The notes: generated by a model from the sequence alone, not told the origin. A stretch of 64,000 nucleotides of DNA from Bog-473 sp963750075 (GCA_963750075.1 CAVVPG010000002.1:496001-560000); one strand, 5' to 3'. Shown: positions 17,510 through 26,899, counted from the first letter of the stretch. Program-made: numbers and translations.

Positions 17510-17972
17510 CACCGGAAGCCGAACGGCGGGTGGAAGATCCGGAGGATCCGGAACGGCTCGATGCGCCGGAGCCGCCGCCAGCAGATGTGTCCGCGGGGCT
17601 GGATGTCGGCCGCGAAGCGATGTCGCAGCGGTTGGCCACCCAGATCGAACCGGACGTCGAGGCACCGCTCCCATGGCGGTCCATCGTCAAGAAGACGGTC
17701 ATGGTCGTGGTGGACGGCTGGCATGACTGGTCCGTCGGGAATCGGGCCGACCGGTCGATCCGGTTGCGCGCCCTGGCCACCGTGCCCCGTGCGCGCGGGC
17801 GGCCGTGGAGCCTCTGCGCATGCGCCACCGCGGCTACCAGTCGTAGTCGTCGTCGGGCGAAGCCATCCTCGGAGTGGACGCGGACCCGTCACGGCGTGCG
17901 GACTTCCCATACATCGAGGGCGTGTATCACGCCGACGGCCGGCGCGGCTACCTCGAAGCTCCGGGTCAGGTA
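17510..17972 (+). pseudogene. Possible decayed gene of unknown family
   Basis: The 489 bases between the SHOCT gene and the sugar-binding-protein gene hold no intact gene. On the plus strand 17530-17790 reads as a plausible acidic protein (QIEPDVEAPLPWRSIVKK, VVVDGWHDWSVGNRADRS). From about 17790 a different frame becomes protein-like (AVEPLRMRHRGYQS, in-frame stop TAG near 17864, then GEAILGVDADPSRR and ADFPYIEGVYHADGRRGYL). One frameshift plus one nonsense change would explain this. I do not recognise the family. Chance composition in GC-rich DNA is the alternative. Confidence 0.35.
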
Positions 17973-17980
17973 GCGCGGAG

Positions 17981-19447
17981 TCAGCCGGCGCCGATGCGAC
18001 TGTTGTAGTTCTGGATTGCGGTGTTGGCCTCGTTCTCGGCGAAGTTCGCGGCTGCCTGAGGTGACATCCCGTTGGCGACCATCTGCTCGAGCCCGTCCGC
18101 CACGGCGTTCCGCACGCCCTGGTAGTCACCGATGAGTGAGCCGATGTTGGCATTGCTCAGCGATCCCGACGTCAGTTGGGTGTAGCCGATCTTGTAGTTG
18201 GGGTCGTGCGCCCACCTGGCCTCCAGGGAGGGGAATTTGGTCGCCGAGACCCGGATCGGCACGTACCCGCTTGCGGCAGCCAGGGATGCCTGTTGAGCGG
18301 GGGAGTCGAGGTACTGAATCAGCTGCCACGCAGCGGCTCGCTTGGCCGGCGATGCGTGCGCCGAGATCCACAACGAGCCGTCTCCGACGGGCACGCCGCC
18401 GCCGGTCGTGAGCGCTGGCAGCACCGCGGTACGGATCTGCACACCGGGGTATTGACCCGAGGCGAGCACTGCCTCGGCGGGCCCGATGACACCCGAGGCT
18501 TCGAACGTCATCGCGGCATTGCCAGTGGCGATCGCGATGAGGTGGTCGATGTTGTTGGGGTCCGAACCGGTGGCCAGGGCCAGGTGCGACTTGAGCATCT
18601 GGTCCCACCACCGCCAGACCTTGAGCGCGGTCGGGCTCGTCAGCTCAGCCTGGGTCGCCCGATTGACGCGCCCGTTTCCGTTGTTCACGTACTGGCCGCC
18701 ACTCTTGGCGAGCAAGAACTCGAAGACGTAGGGCTTCGCAGGCAGTGCGACACCATGCGTGGCTGCATGCGTCGCGACGATCTTCTGCGAGTCGGCGGTG
18801 ACCTGTGCGAACGTCACGGGCGGGACATTCGGGTTGAGCCCGGCCTTCTGGAAGGCCACCGGGTTGTAGTACATGATCACGTTGGACACGGACCAAGGCA
18901 TCGACTGCTGGATTCCGTGGTAGCGGTAGAACGCCAGGGCTCGCGGCAAGTAGTCGCTCAATGAGTAGTGGGAGGCGGCGATGCAGTCCTGTACCGGGAC
19001 GGTGGAGTGGCTGTCGACGAGCTGCTGCACCGTCGTGTCCTCGAATTGCGCGACGTCGGGAAGGTCGCCGCTTGAGAGCCCCGCCTTGTACTTGACGAAC
19101 TCGGACGGGTAATCGGGTTGCTGTACCAACGTGACCTTGACCTTTCGCTGCGAGGCGTTGAACTGCGCGACCGAGTTCTGCAGCCACGTGTTGTTGGTCT
19201 GAGTCATGGTGTGCCACATGGTGATCTGGACAGGGGTCGACGACTTGGCCAACGCGGCGAGGCCGCAGGCCGACGGGACGACACTGGTCGACGATGGCGC
19301 CGCCGCGTCGGCCGTCGTAGCCGCGCCGCCGCACAGGGCGGAGGCAACCACGAGCGCCGCGCCGCCCATGGCGGCCGCAGCCCGCGCCGCGTGTCGCCGG
19401 CGTCCTACCCGGCCTCCTCGACGAGCATGGTCAGTCGTGTACGTCAT
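17981..19447 (-). CDS. Sugar ABC transporter substrate-binding protein (UgpB/MalE-type)
   Basis: A 488-residue extracellular solute-binding protein family 1. The N-terminus is arginine-rich with an alanine-rich hydrophobic stretch, so it is a Sec or possibly Tat signal peptide; no clear lipobox is seen. The mature protein shows ITMWHTMTQTNNTWLQ near its start, PWSVSNVIMYYNPVAFQKAGLNPN, and LWISAHASPAKRAAAWQLIQYL, all typical of sugar/glycerol-phosphate binders. It is the last gene of a four-gene transporter operon (ATPase, two permeases, binder) opposite an alpha-L-fucosidase, so a fucosylated oligosaccharide is the most likely ligand (inference). Confidence 0.93.
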   Translation of the reverse strand: MTYTTDHARRGGRVGRRRHAARAAAAMGGAALVVASALCGGAATTADAAAPSSTSVVPSACGLAALAKSSTPVQITMWHTMTQTNNTWLQNSVAQFNASQRKVKVTLVQQPDYPSEFVKYKAGLSSGDLPDVAQFEDTTVQQLVDSHSTVPVQDCIAASHYSLSDYLPRALAFYRYHGIQQSMPWSVSNVIMYYNPVAFQKAGLNPNVPPVTFAQVTADSQKIVATHAATHGVALPAKPYVFEFLLAKSGGQYVNNGNGRVNRATQAELTSPTALKVWRWWDQMLKSHLALATGSDPNNIDHLIAIATGNAAMTFEASGVIGPAEAVLASGQYPGVQIRTAVLPALTTGGGVPVGDGSLWISAHASPAKRAAAWQLIQYLDSPAQQASLAAASGYVPIRVSATKFPSLEARWAHDPNYKIGYTQLTSGSLSNANIGSLIGDYQGVRNAVADGLEQMVANGMSPQAAANFAENEANTAIQNYNSRIGAG

Positions 19448-19466
19448 GGCTGTTCTCCTTGCTGGG

Positions 19467-20423
19467 TCATCCCTTTACGGCTCCGGCGGTCAGTCCCCGC
19501 ACCAACTGCTTCTCAAAGAGGACCAGAAGGAGGAAGAGCGGGAGGGCGGCCAGCACCGTGCCGGCGAAGATGACGTTGAAGTTGTTCAATTGGCTGTTGG
19601 CGAGGAATTTCAGGCCGATCTGCACGGTCCGCAGCCGGTCGTCCTTGGTGACGATCAGCGGCCACAGGTACTGGCCCCAGGCCCAGAAGAAGCTGAAGAT
19701 GCCGAGCGCGGCAACGGCAGGCCGCGCGACGGGGAGCGCCACGTGGCGGAGGAACTGCCAGTGTCCGGCACCATCGAGCTTGGACGCGTCGCGGAGGTCG
19801 CCGGGCAGCCCCAGAAAGGCCTGCCGGAGTAGGAACGCGCCGAACCCGGTAGCCAAGAACGGAACCGTCAGACCGAAGTAGGAGTTGTACCAGCCGAGGC
19901 TCACCACCGTGTTGAGGTTGGTGAGGAAGGTGACCTCCAGCGGCACCATCATGGTGGCAAGGAACACGATGAAGAGTGTCTTCTTGAGGGGGAACTGGAG
20001 GAAAGCGAAGGCATAGGCGGCAGCGATCGACGTGGCCAGCTCGCCCACGACGATGACGGTCGTCACGATGAAGCTGTTCAGGAGGTACCGACCCAGGTGA
20101 CCCTGGGTCCACGCCGTGGTGTAGCTCGACCACTGCGGGTGGAGCGGGAAGAGGATAGGTGGCTTTGCCACCACCTGATCGGGTCTGAGGAGCGAGTCCA
20201 CGACGGTGATGTAGATCGGGAAGAGCACGATCACCGCCAGCACGACGAGCAGCAGGTAGCGGCCGATCAGCGCGACGCGGCGCCGGCGGGCCGGGTTGCC
20301 CCGCCGGCTGGCAATCAGCAGGCCCATACCGGCGAGAACCACACCCGTGGCCACCAGGACGAACATCCGGAACCCGGTGGCCAGCGCGCCCAACATCGTC
20401 ACGAGTCCCACGTCAGCGTTCAT
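19467..20423 (-). CDS. Sugar ABC transporter permease (MalG/UgpE-type)
   Basis: A 318-residue inner-membrane permease with six core helices plus an extra hydrophobic N-terminal segment. The EAA-type cytoplasmic loop that docks on the ATPase is visible as LRDASKLDGAGHWQFLRHVALP. Its start overlaps the end of the other permease gene by 11 bases, and its stop is 19 bases before the binding-protein start, consistent with one transcript. It forms the channel with the permease at 20413. Confidence 0.93.
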   Translation of the reverse strand: MNADVGLVTMLGALATGFRMFVLVATGVVLAGMGLLIASRRGNPARRRRVALIGRYLLLVVLAVIVLFPIYITVVDSLLRPDQVVAKPPILFPLHPQWSSYTTAWTQGHLGRYLLNSFIVTTVIVVGELATSIAAAYAFAFLQFPLKKTLFIVFLATMMVPLEVTFLTNLNTVVSLGWYNSYFGLTVPFLATGFGAFLLRQAFLGLPGDLRDASKLDGAGHWQFLRHVALPVARPAVAALGIFSFFWAWGQYLWPLIVTKDDRLRTVQIGLKFLANSQLNNFNVIFAGTVLAALPLFLLLVLFEKQLVRGLTAGAVKG

Positions 20424-21387
20424 AGGTGACCCGCCGCTCGAGCAGTCGAATCTGCACCAGGGTGAAGATCAGGGTGATGACGAACAGCGCCACGGTCATT
20501 ACAGCGGCGCGACCCTGGTTGTTCTGGTTGAAGACCTGGTCATAGATCGCGTAGACGAGCACATTGGTGTGCTGCAACGGGCCACCAGCTGTCAGGATGT
20601 CGATCTGCCCGAACGCCTCGAGGGACAGGATGGTGCCGACGACGATGGCGAAGAAGAGCGTCGGGGAGAGCATCGGCAGGATCACGTGACGCATCCGCGT
20701 CCATGCACCCGCACCGTCCACTCGTGACGCTTCGAGGAGATCATCGGGCACGGCCTGCAAGCCGGCGGACATCACGATGAAGGACAGCCCGAGGTTCTGC
20801 CAGATGGTGACGGCAGAAACGGCCAGGAGCGCCCACTTGGGGTCGTCGAGCACCGAGAGCTGGCCCGTGCGACCGAACCAATAGCTGAAGAGTCCGATCT
20901 GGGGGTTGAGCAGGGTGAAGAAGATCACCGAGGCCACCGCGACAGACGTGGCCACGGTGGACGAGAAGACGGTCCGGAAAAACCGTATGCCGGACAGCTG
21001 CTGATGGGCCAGCACGGCCAGCATCAGGCCGAGGATCAAGCCGGCGGGAACCGTGTAAAGGACGAACAGGAGCGTCACCCAGAGGCTGTTGAGGAAGTCA
21101 TGCGAGCCCAGCACCTGCTGTATCTGCGAGAACCCGACATAGTGATTGGGCTCACCGGGGAAGGGCGGAGTGAGGTAGAAGGACAGGTAGATCTGTCTGA
21201 GCAGTGGATAGAAGACGAAGACGCCGAAGATCACGAGGGACGGGAGCAGAAGTCCGAGCGCGAGCGCGACCTCCATCAGCCGCCGCCGGCGAAGTGAACG
21301 GGTCGGGCGTGTGCGCCGGCCCCGCTCGGATGGGGCGCCGTCCGCGGGTCCGGGATCGAGCTGTTCGATCGGTGCGGTGACGCTCAT
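20413..21387 (-). CDS. Sugar ABC transporter permease (MalF/UgpA-type)
   Basis: A 324-residue permease with six membrane helices after a basic cytoplasmic N-terminus. The ATPase-contact loop reads LLEASRVDGAGAWTRMRHVILP. The ATG at 21387 overlaps the ATPase stop by one base (TGATG), indicating translational coupling. It pairs with the permease at 19467. Confidence 0.93.
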   Translation of the reverse strand: MSVTAPIEQLDPGPADGAPSERGRRTRPTRSLRRRRLMEVALALGLLLPSLVIFGVFVFYPLLRQIYLSFYLTPPFPGEPNHYVGFSQIQQVLGSHDFLNSLWVTLLFVLYTVPAGLILGLMLAVLAHQQLSGIRFFRTVFSSTVATSVAVASVIFFTLLNPQIGLFSYWFGRTGQLSVLDDPKWALLAVSAVTIWQNLGLSFIVMSAGLQAVPDDLLEASRVDGAGAWTRMRHVILPMLSPTLFFAIVVGTILSLEAFGQIDILTAGGPLQHTNVLVYAIYDQVFNQNNQGRAAVMTVALFVITLIFTLVQIRLLERRVTYER

Positions 21388-22472
21388 CAGCTGATTCCGT
21401 GTCCCGTGGACGCGTCGAAGAGGTGGAGACGGTCGGGGTCGGCGCTCAAGAACACGCTCTCTCCCTCGCGGGGGACGCTCCGCTCGGCGGGAAGCCGGAT
21501 GATGATCTGTTGACCGTCGTCGAGACGGCAGACCACATGGTTTTCGTAACCGAGCGCCTCGATGACCGCGACCGATGCTCGGAGCGGACCCTCGGGCTCA
21601 ATGAGGACGTGCTCGGGACGAACGCCTGCCACGACCTCGGCCACGTTGGACCGGCCGACGGCATCCTCCTGGCGAGGTGTGAGTGGGATATCGCCACTCG
21701 GCGTCTCGATCACGAGAGTCCCGTCGCGGCGGGACGGAGAGCCGGTGACGGTGTTCATCGGTGGGTTGCCGATGAATCCCGCCACGAAGAGATTGGCCGG
21801 GTGGTCGTAGATCTCCGTCGGTGGCGCCACCTGCTGAATGACTCCCTTGTCCATCACGGCCACCCGGTGGCCCATCGTCATCCCTTCGACCTGGTCGTGC
21901 GTCACGTAGACGACCGTCGTGGCCAGCCGCCGTTGGAGTTCTATGAGCTCTGTGCGTGTCTGGGTGCGCAACTTGGCGTCGAGGTTGGACAGGGGCTCGT
22001 CCATCAGGAAGGCCTCGGGTCGACGGACGATTGCCCGCGCCAGGGCGACCCGCTGGCGCTGGCCGCCCGACATCTGTGCCGGCCTCCGATCGAGCACCTC
22101 TGTCAGCTCCAGCGCCTCGGCCACGTCGGTGACTCTCCGCTCTCGTTCGTCCTTCGGCATCCGCTGGTTCTTGAGCGGGAATTCGATGTTGCGACGGGCG
22201 GTCATCTGGGGGTAGAGCGCGTAGCTCTGGAAGACCATGGCCACATCTCGCTCCTTCGGCTCGATGTCATTGACGACCCGGTCACCTATTTCGATCGACC
22301 CCTTTGTCGGGGTCTCGAGGCCGGCGATCAGTCGCAGCACGGTCGACTTGCCGCAACCGGACGGGCCGAGCAGAACGAGGAACTCGCGGTCCTCGACCTC
22401 GAGGGTGACGTCGCGCACGGCCTGAACGTCACCGAACCGCTTCGTGACCTCCCGAAGTGCGACCTGGCCCAT
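21387..22472 (-). CDS. Sugar ABC transporter ATP-binding protein (UgpC/MsmK/MalK-type)
   Basis: A 361-residue ATPase. Walker A is GPSGCGKST (36-44), the signature MSGGQ (134-138), Walker B FLMDEP with D158/E159, and the switch His is H192. A C-terminal OB-type regulatory domain (about 240-361) is typical of carbohydrate importers. It energises the two permeases below it. It is the first gene of the operon and faces the fucosidase gene across 237 bases. Having its own ATPase inside the operon is less common in actinobacteria, which often share one MsiK for several sugar importers. Confidence 0.95.
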   Translation of the reverse strand: MGQVALREVTKRFGDVQAVRDVTLEVEDREFLVLLGPSGCGKSTVLRLIAGLETPTKGSIEIGDRVVNDIEPKERDVAMVFQSYALYPQMTARRNIEFPLKNQRMPKDERERRVTDVAEALELTEVLDRRPAQMSGGQRQRVALARAIVRRPEAFLMDEPLSNLDAKLRTQTRTELIELQRRLATTVVYVTHDQVEGMTMGHRVAVMDKGVIQQVAPPTEIYDHPANLFVAGFIGNPPMNTVTGSPSRRDGTLVIETPSGDIPLTPRQEDAVGRSNVAEVVAGVRPEHVLIEPEGPLRASVAVIEALGYENHVVCRLDDGQQIIIRLPAERSVPREGESVFLSADPDRLHLFDASTGHGIS

Positions 22473-22709
22473 CAGCCCACGATGGCGGTCGAGGCTCGAA
22501 GCCTGTAGGGCCCGAAGGCCCTATCGGACCGGTTGAACGGTCCCCAGGCACGATGAGGCCCAAGAGGCGCCAGAGGCAGAGCACGAGCGACCCGCATGCT
22601 CAGCCCGGCGGCGCCGGCCCCCGCATTGTCGTCGGCGTTGCGACGCGTGGTTACATTGCACTCGAGACGTTGCGTAGGCGGGGCGAGGATATGCACGAGA
22701 GCAGCCACC
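22473..22709. promoter_or_regulatory. Divergent promoter region, fucosidase / sugar ABC operon
   Basis: This 237-base gap must hold the start signals of both the alpha-L-fucosidase (plus) and the four-gene transporter operon (minus). I see no perfect palindrome of LacI type and no regulator gene beside it, so control is probably by a regulator encoded elsewhere. Confidence 0.5.
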
Positions 22710-24188
22710 ATGTATGAGGGGACATGGGAATCGGTCGGCACCCACCGGGTACCGGTGTGGTACGACGACGCCAAGTTGGGGGTCTTCCTCCACTGGGGCC
22801 TCTACTCGGTCCCGGGCTGGGCGCCGCGGGTGCCCGACATCCAGGAGCTGCTCGTCAAGAGCGGGCCCCGGCGGATGCTGCGGGAGAACCCCTACGCCGA
22901 GTGGTACCTCAACTCGATGCAGATAGAGGGCAGCCCGACTCAGCGGCACCATGCCGAGGTCTACGGCGACGACTACCCCTACGACAACTTCGTCAAGACG
23001 TTCAACGACGCCTCGGACGGGGCGAATCTCGAAGCCATCGCCGCCGTCTGCCACGCGGCCGGAGCGCGCTACGTGGTCCTCACCACGAAGCACCACGACG
23101 GTTTCGCGCTGTGGCCCTCCACCTTGCCGCACCCGGTGAAGGGCGCGTACCACGCCCGTCGTGACCTGGTCGGCGGCCTCGACGAGGCGGTCCGTGCCAA
23201 GCGGATGCGCATGGGCCTCTACTACTCGGGCGGGTACGACTGGCCCTACAACGGCGCCGTGCTCTCCAAGCCCGCCGATGCGGTCCTCGCCGTGCCCCAC
23301 GGGCGGCGCTACGTGGAGTACGTGACGGCGCACTGGCGCGAGCTGATCGACCGCTACCGTCCGTCCGTGCTCTGGAACGACATCTCGTGGCCGAGCGGAG
23401 GCAACCTCGCTGATCTCTTCGCGTACTACTACAACACCGTCGAGGAGGGGGTCATCAACGACCGCTGGGTCGAACCGAATCTCCCTCGCAACGCGTTGGT
23501 CGACGGCGTCGTGCGCGGAGCGGGCGCCGTGATGCAGACGCTGTGGCCGTTCATCCCAGAGCGCCGAAAGCGTTTGACCTTCTCGAGTCCCAGACACTGT
23601 GACTTCCGCACCCCGGAGTACGACGTCCTGCACACCGTGTCCGAGCGCAAGTGGGAGCTTGCTCGTGGCGTCGGGCACTCCTTCGGGGCCAACCGGCACG
23701 AGCTGCCGGAGGACATCATCACCGACACCGAGCTGATCCAGATGTTCTGCGACGTGGTGTCGAAGAACGGCAATCTGCTCATCGGTGTCGGCCCGCGGCC
23801 GGACGGGACCATCCCCGAGGACCAGCAGGCACCGTTACGCGGCCTCGGAACCTGGCTGGCGGCCAACGGGGAGGCGATCTACGGCAGCCGTCCCTGGGTG
23901 ATCACGGAGTCCACCACCACCGGGGGCACTCCGCTGCGCTTCACCAAGAGCGGAGAAGGCGTCTACGTCCTGGTGATGGGGATGCCCGGCTCGAGGAACG
24001 TCACCATGCCTGCGGTCGACGGGTCGCGGGTCCGGCGGGTCCGCCTGGTCGGTGCCGACGAGCTGCTCGACTTCTCCGTCGACAACGGCGAGCTCACGGT
24101 GACGCTTCCCGAGCAGCTGCCGCTCACGGCCGTCACCGCGCTCGACCTCGGGAGCGAGGTCCGGGCCCGGCTGGGCCGTACCCGATAG
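22710..24188 (+). CDS. GH29 alpha-L-fucosidase
   Basis: A 492-residue glycoside hydrolase family 29 enzyme from ATG 22710. The family's substrate-binding motifs are present: FLHWGLYSVPGW (H28), KHHDGFALW (H128, H129), and LWNDISWP, whose D224 sits where GH29 enzymes have the catalytic Asp nucleophile. KWELARGVGHSFGANR and NGNLLIGVGPRPDGTIPE follow as in bacterial members, and a small beta-sandwich forms the last ~100 residues. No signal peptide is seen, so it acts inside the cell on sugars brought in by the divergent ABC transporter. It releases terminal L-fucose; linkage preference cannot be read from the sequence. Confidence 0.95.
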   Translation: MYEGTWESVGTHRVPVWYDDAKLGVFLHWGLYSVPGWAPRVPDIQELLVKSGPRRMLRENPYAEWYLNSMQIEGSPTQRHHAEVYGDDYPYDNFVKTFNDASDGANLEAIAAVCHAAGARYVVLTTKHHDGFALWPSTLPHPVKGAYHARRDLVGGLDEAVRAKRMRMGLYYSGGYDWPYNGAVLSKPADAVLAVPHGRRYVEYVTAHWRELIDRYRPSVLWNDISWPSGGNLADLFAYYYNTVEEGVINDRWVEPNLPRNALVDGVVRGAGAVMQTLWPFIPERRKRLTFSSPRHCDFRTPEYDVLHTVSERKWELARGVGHSFGANRHELPEDIITDTELIQMFCDVVSKNGNLLIGVGPRPDGTIPEDQQAPLRGLGTWLAANGEAIYGSRPWVITESTTTGGTPLRFTKSGEGVYVLVMGMPGSRNVTMPAVDGSRVRRVRLVGADELLDFSVDNGELTVTLPEQLPLTAVTALDLGSEVRARLGRTR

Positions 24189-24201
24189 CGCCCGTGCGCC
24201 G

Positions 24202-24633
24202 TCAGCCCCGGAGCACGAGCTGAGGCTGGAGTACCCGGGCCACGAGGCGCTCGGACTGATCGCGCACGTCGGTCTCGACGACGATCACGGTCCGGCCCAC
24301 GTGGAGCGGTCGGGACGTCGCTTCGACGTAGTCGTCGCGCACGCCACGGAGGAAGTTCGTCTTCGACTCCACGGTCGTCGTCCCCTGCGCGCCCGCGGGC
24401 AGGTCGAGAAAGGCGCACGCGGCACCCGTGCTGTCGGCGAGGGCCATGACGGCCCCGCCGTGCAGCCGGCCGCCAGCCGTGCAGAGGCCGCGCGCCCGCT
24501 GCAGCCGGGCGCGCACCTCCTGCTTCGTGTAGCGAGAAGAGGTTGCCCCGAGCGTCTTCATCAGAGGCATGAGGTCGTGCACCGCGTCGTGGTCGGCCCG
24601 TTGCGCCGAGTCGGATGGTCCTCCTTCGGTCAC
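24202..24633 (-). CDS. PaaI-type hotdog thioesterase
   Basis: A hotdog-fold protein with the PaaI-family active-site segment GRLHGGAVMALADSTGAACAF, followed by TTTVESKTNFLRGVRDD and RTVIVVETDVRDQSERLVA. It hydrolyses acyl- or aryl-CoA thioesters, often as a clean-up step in aromatic catabolism. GTG 24633 gives 143 residues, the usual family length; a GTG at 24732 would add 33 residues unlike the family. It converges with the fucosidase gene, 13 bases between stops. Upstream to 24979 I see no further gene. Confidence 0.85.
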   Translation of the reverse strand: MTEGGPSDSAQRADHDAVHDLMPLMKTLGATSSRYTKQEVRARLQRARGLCTAGGRLHGGAVMALADSTGAACAFLDLPAGAQGTTTVESKTNFLRGVRDDYVEATSRPLHVGRTVIVVETDVRDQSERLVARVLQPQLVLRG

Positions 24634-24979
24634 GGTTCGCAGGCTATCGAGCACGTGGTGAGGGACCATTGGCCCTAGTAGCCGGGCGTGCTGCACTACA
24701 TGATCGACGTCATGGACGGGGGTCGCCGGCACTGCAGTTCGCCATCAACAGATCCGGCGCGATCCCTCAACGGGAAGGGTCGTTTCGTCGACGGAACGGG
24801 GTCCCGGGCCCCCGGCGACCACTCGTCCATCTTCGCCTCGCGCCGGAGGGTCGTCCCCTCGGGCCGTTTCGCATCGGTGGGCGGCCGCGGCTAGCGGGCG
24901 TACGGAAGGCCGGGCCCCGAGGCACCGGACCACTTCCGCGAGTACGTTCGGCCCTGCTTGGTGAACCAGGGGAGACCGC

Positions 24980-25633
24980 ATGATTCTTGATCTGTTCCTG
25001 ATCGGCCTCGTCGTCACCCTGGAGCCGATCCCGCTCTCGGCGATGATCCTGCTGCTCGCGGCCGAGCGGGGGGTCATGAAGGGCCTGGGGTTCACACTCG
25101 GGTGGCTGTTCACGCTGGTCGCGATCGTGGCCGTCACGGTGCTCGTGACCGGCGGCAAGCCGCTCATCCCGCAGAGCGCGCCGTCTACCGCCAGCCTCGT
25201 GGTCAAGCTGGCCGTCGGCATCGTGCTCGTGTTCATCGGCTACCGGCGCTGGGGCAAGCCGGCATCGAGCGAGACCAAGCAGCCCAAGTGGATGGCCGGC
25301 ATCGACCGCATCAACCCCCTGGCGGCGGCCGGACTCGGCTTCCTGCTCCAGCCGTGGGTCCTCGTCGCGGCGGGCGTGGCGACGATCACGCAGGCCAAGC
25401 TCTCCTCGGGTCTCGAGTACTTCGGCGTGTTCGCCTTCTGCCTCTGGTGCACGGCCAGCTATCTCGTCCTGGAGACGTACGCCGTGCTCCGGCCCGCGGA
25501 GGTCAAGTCCAAGCTCGACGCGATGCTCCTGTGGATCAACACGCACAGGGACCAGGCGATCGTGTTCCTCTCCCTCGGCCTGGGCCTGTACCTCACGGCC
25601 AAGAGCATCTACGAACTGGTGACCGCGGGCTAG
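24980..25633 (+). CDS. GAP-family (Sap-like) membrane protein
   Basis: A 217-residue protein with about six membrane helices. The helices begin MILDLFLIGLVVTLEPIPLS and include GLGFTLGWLFTLVAIVAVTVLV. It fits the GAP/Sap family (LysE-like superfamily), whose mycobacterial members help move glycolipids such as sulfolipid or glycopeptidolipid to the surface. A GGGGAGA ribosome site precedes ATG 24980. No lipid biosynthesis genes are next to it, so the substrate here is unknown. Confidence 0.8.
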   Translation: MILDLFLIGLVVTLEPIPLSAMILLLAAERGVMKGLGFTLGWLFTLVAIVAVTVLVTGGKPLIPQSAPSTASLVVKLAVGIVLVFIGYRRWGKPASSETKQPKWMAGIDRINPLAAAGLGFLLQPWVLVAAGVATITQAKLSSGLEYFGVFAFCLWCTASYLVLETYAVLRPAEVKSKLDAMLLWINTHRDQAIVFLSLGLGLYLTAKSIYELVTAG

Positions 25634-25752
25634 CGACGCCACGCGCCGGTTGACGTCGAGGGTCCAACTTCTCGGGACCTTTGGCACTTGTCGCCGGCGG
25701 TTGCCTGGGGCAACGCTGGGGGCGAATCGATTCATACGAGAATGGAGTCCCG

Positions 25753-25983
25753 ATGTTCGCCTACACGTGGCCGTTGCTGAGCCTGTTCTGGACCTTCTTG
25801 ATGTTCGCCGGAGTGTTCCTGCTCCTCTTCTTCATCATCTGGTGCTTCGTCGACAACTTCCGCCGTCGCGACCACCATGGCCTGGCCAAGGCCGGGTGGA
25901 CGATCTTCATCCTGTTCGTGCCGGTCATCGGCGCGCTCGTCTACATCATCGCCCGGCCGGCCGACGCGCTCCTCTCCAGCTGA
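25753..25983 (+). CDS. Small PLDc_N-type membrane protein
   Basis: A 76-residue protein with two membrane helices and the loop NFRRRDHHGLAKAGWTIFIL. This is the same PLDc_N layout as the proteins at 17090 and 35156 but without the SHOCT tail. GGAG seven bases before ATG 25753 sets the start. It lies 119 bases after the GAP-family gene and ends before a hairpin shared with the converging acetyltransferase gene. Confidence 0.85.
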   Translation: MFAYTWPLLSLFWTFLMFAGVFLLLFFIIWCFVDNFRRRDHHGLAKAGWTIFILFVPVIGALVYIIARPADALLSS

Positions 25984-26002
25984 CGCGCGCCGGCGGCACG
26001 GC

Positions 26003-26024
26003 ACGCCCCCGAAGGGGAGGGCGT
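26003..26024. terminator. GC-rich hairpin between converging genes
   Basis: ACGCCC (26003-26008) pairs with GGGCGT (26019-26024), with partial further pairing in the CCGAAGGGGA loop. It lies between the small membrane gene (stop 25983) and the acetyltransferase stop at 26024, so it could end transcription from both sides. No U-tract follows, as is common in high-GC actinobacteria. Confidence 0.5.
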
Positions 26025-26899
26025 CACCGCCCCGGCGTCGTCGATCCCTCGGCGAGCCGCAGCCGCCCCCCGTCGTCGAGGACGACGCCGCCGATGCCGA
26101 ACCGGTCGGCGAGCAGGGCGGGCACATCCGTGAGCGGGATCTCGGTCACGGTGGACTCCCCGCCGACGGGCCGCTCGATCACGACTGCCTGCTCGTTGAC
26201 GAAGACAGTCAGGCAGCGCTCGGGGCTGCGCAGCCCCGCCATGACCCCCGTGACGAACGGCGAATCGGGGTGGGTGGCGGTGAACCAGTTGTTCACGATG
26301 ATGTCCACCTGCTCGGCCGGCTCGGGGATGAAGCCGTACATGTCGCTCCAGCCGCCGTCCTGGAACACCTGGAGGACCAGCTCGGGTCCGTCCTCGACGA
26401 GGCGGTAGCGCCAGCCCGCCTGTTCCGTCTCGGTCCCCGTCTCGAAGGGCACCGGGTCGAGCAGACCACCGCCGCCGAAGCCGACGTCGGCCAGCCAGGT
26501 GGAGCCGTCCCGGTCCGTCACCCGCAGCAGGAGGTGGTTCAGAGGGCGGGGCGAGCCCTCGGGGCCGAGGCGCACCCGGGCCAGCATGGGGTGGACCTCC
26601 CGGCCGCCCAGTGCCTCGAGGGCGCCGGCGAGGAGGAGGTTGTGCTCGAAGCAGTAGCCACCGCGTCCGCGGGCCACGATCTTCTCCTCGAGGTCGGGCA
26701 GTTCGAGGGAGACGGGAGTGCCGGAGAACGAGTCGAAGTTCTCGAACGCGATGCTGGTGGAGTGGGCGCGGTGCACGTCGGCCAGCCCGGGGTCATCCCG
26801 GCCTGCCAGCCCGATGCGGTCCAGGTACGCCTTGACGGAGGTGAGCGGGGGCACCCCGGAGAGGTTAATGACCGTCCGGCCGCCGGTCACCTGGACCAA
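26024..26899 (-). CDS. nat: Arylamine N-acetyltransferase
   Basis: A 291-residue NAT-family enzyme with the Cys-His-Asp triad in order: RGRGGYCFEHN (C83), PLNHLLLRV (H122) and WLADVGFGG (D138). It transfers acetyl (or in mycobacteria propionyl) groups from CoA to arylamines and hydrazines; mycobacterial homologues sit in sterol-degradation regions. The longest frame starts at TTG 26899 (GTG 26890 is an alternative), so the exact N-terminus is uncertain; typical NATs are 275-285 residues. It is divergent from the small CxxC protein gene. Confidence 0.93.
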   Translation of the reverse strand: MVQVTGGRTVINLSGVPPLTSVKAYLDRIGLAGRDDPGLADVHRAHSTSIAFENFDSFSGTPVSLELPDLEEKIVARGRGGYCFEHNLLLAGALEALGGREVHPMLARVRLGPEGSPRPLNHLLLRVTDRDGSTWLADVGFGGGGLLDPVPFETGTETEQAGWRYRLVEDGPELVLQVFQDGGWSDMYGFIPEPAEQVDIIVNNWFTATHPDSPFVTGVMAGLRSPERCLTVFVNEQAVVIERPVGGESTVTEIPLTDVPALLADRFGIGGVVLDDGGRLRLAEGSTTPGR

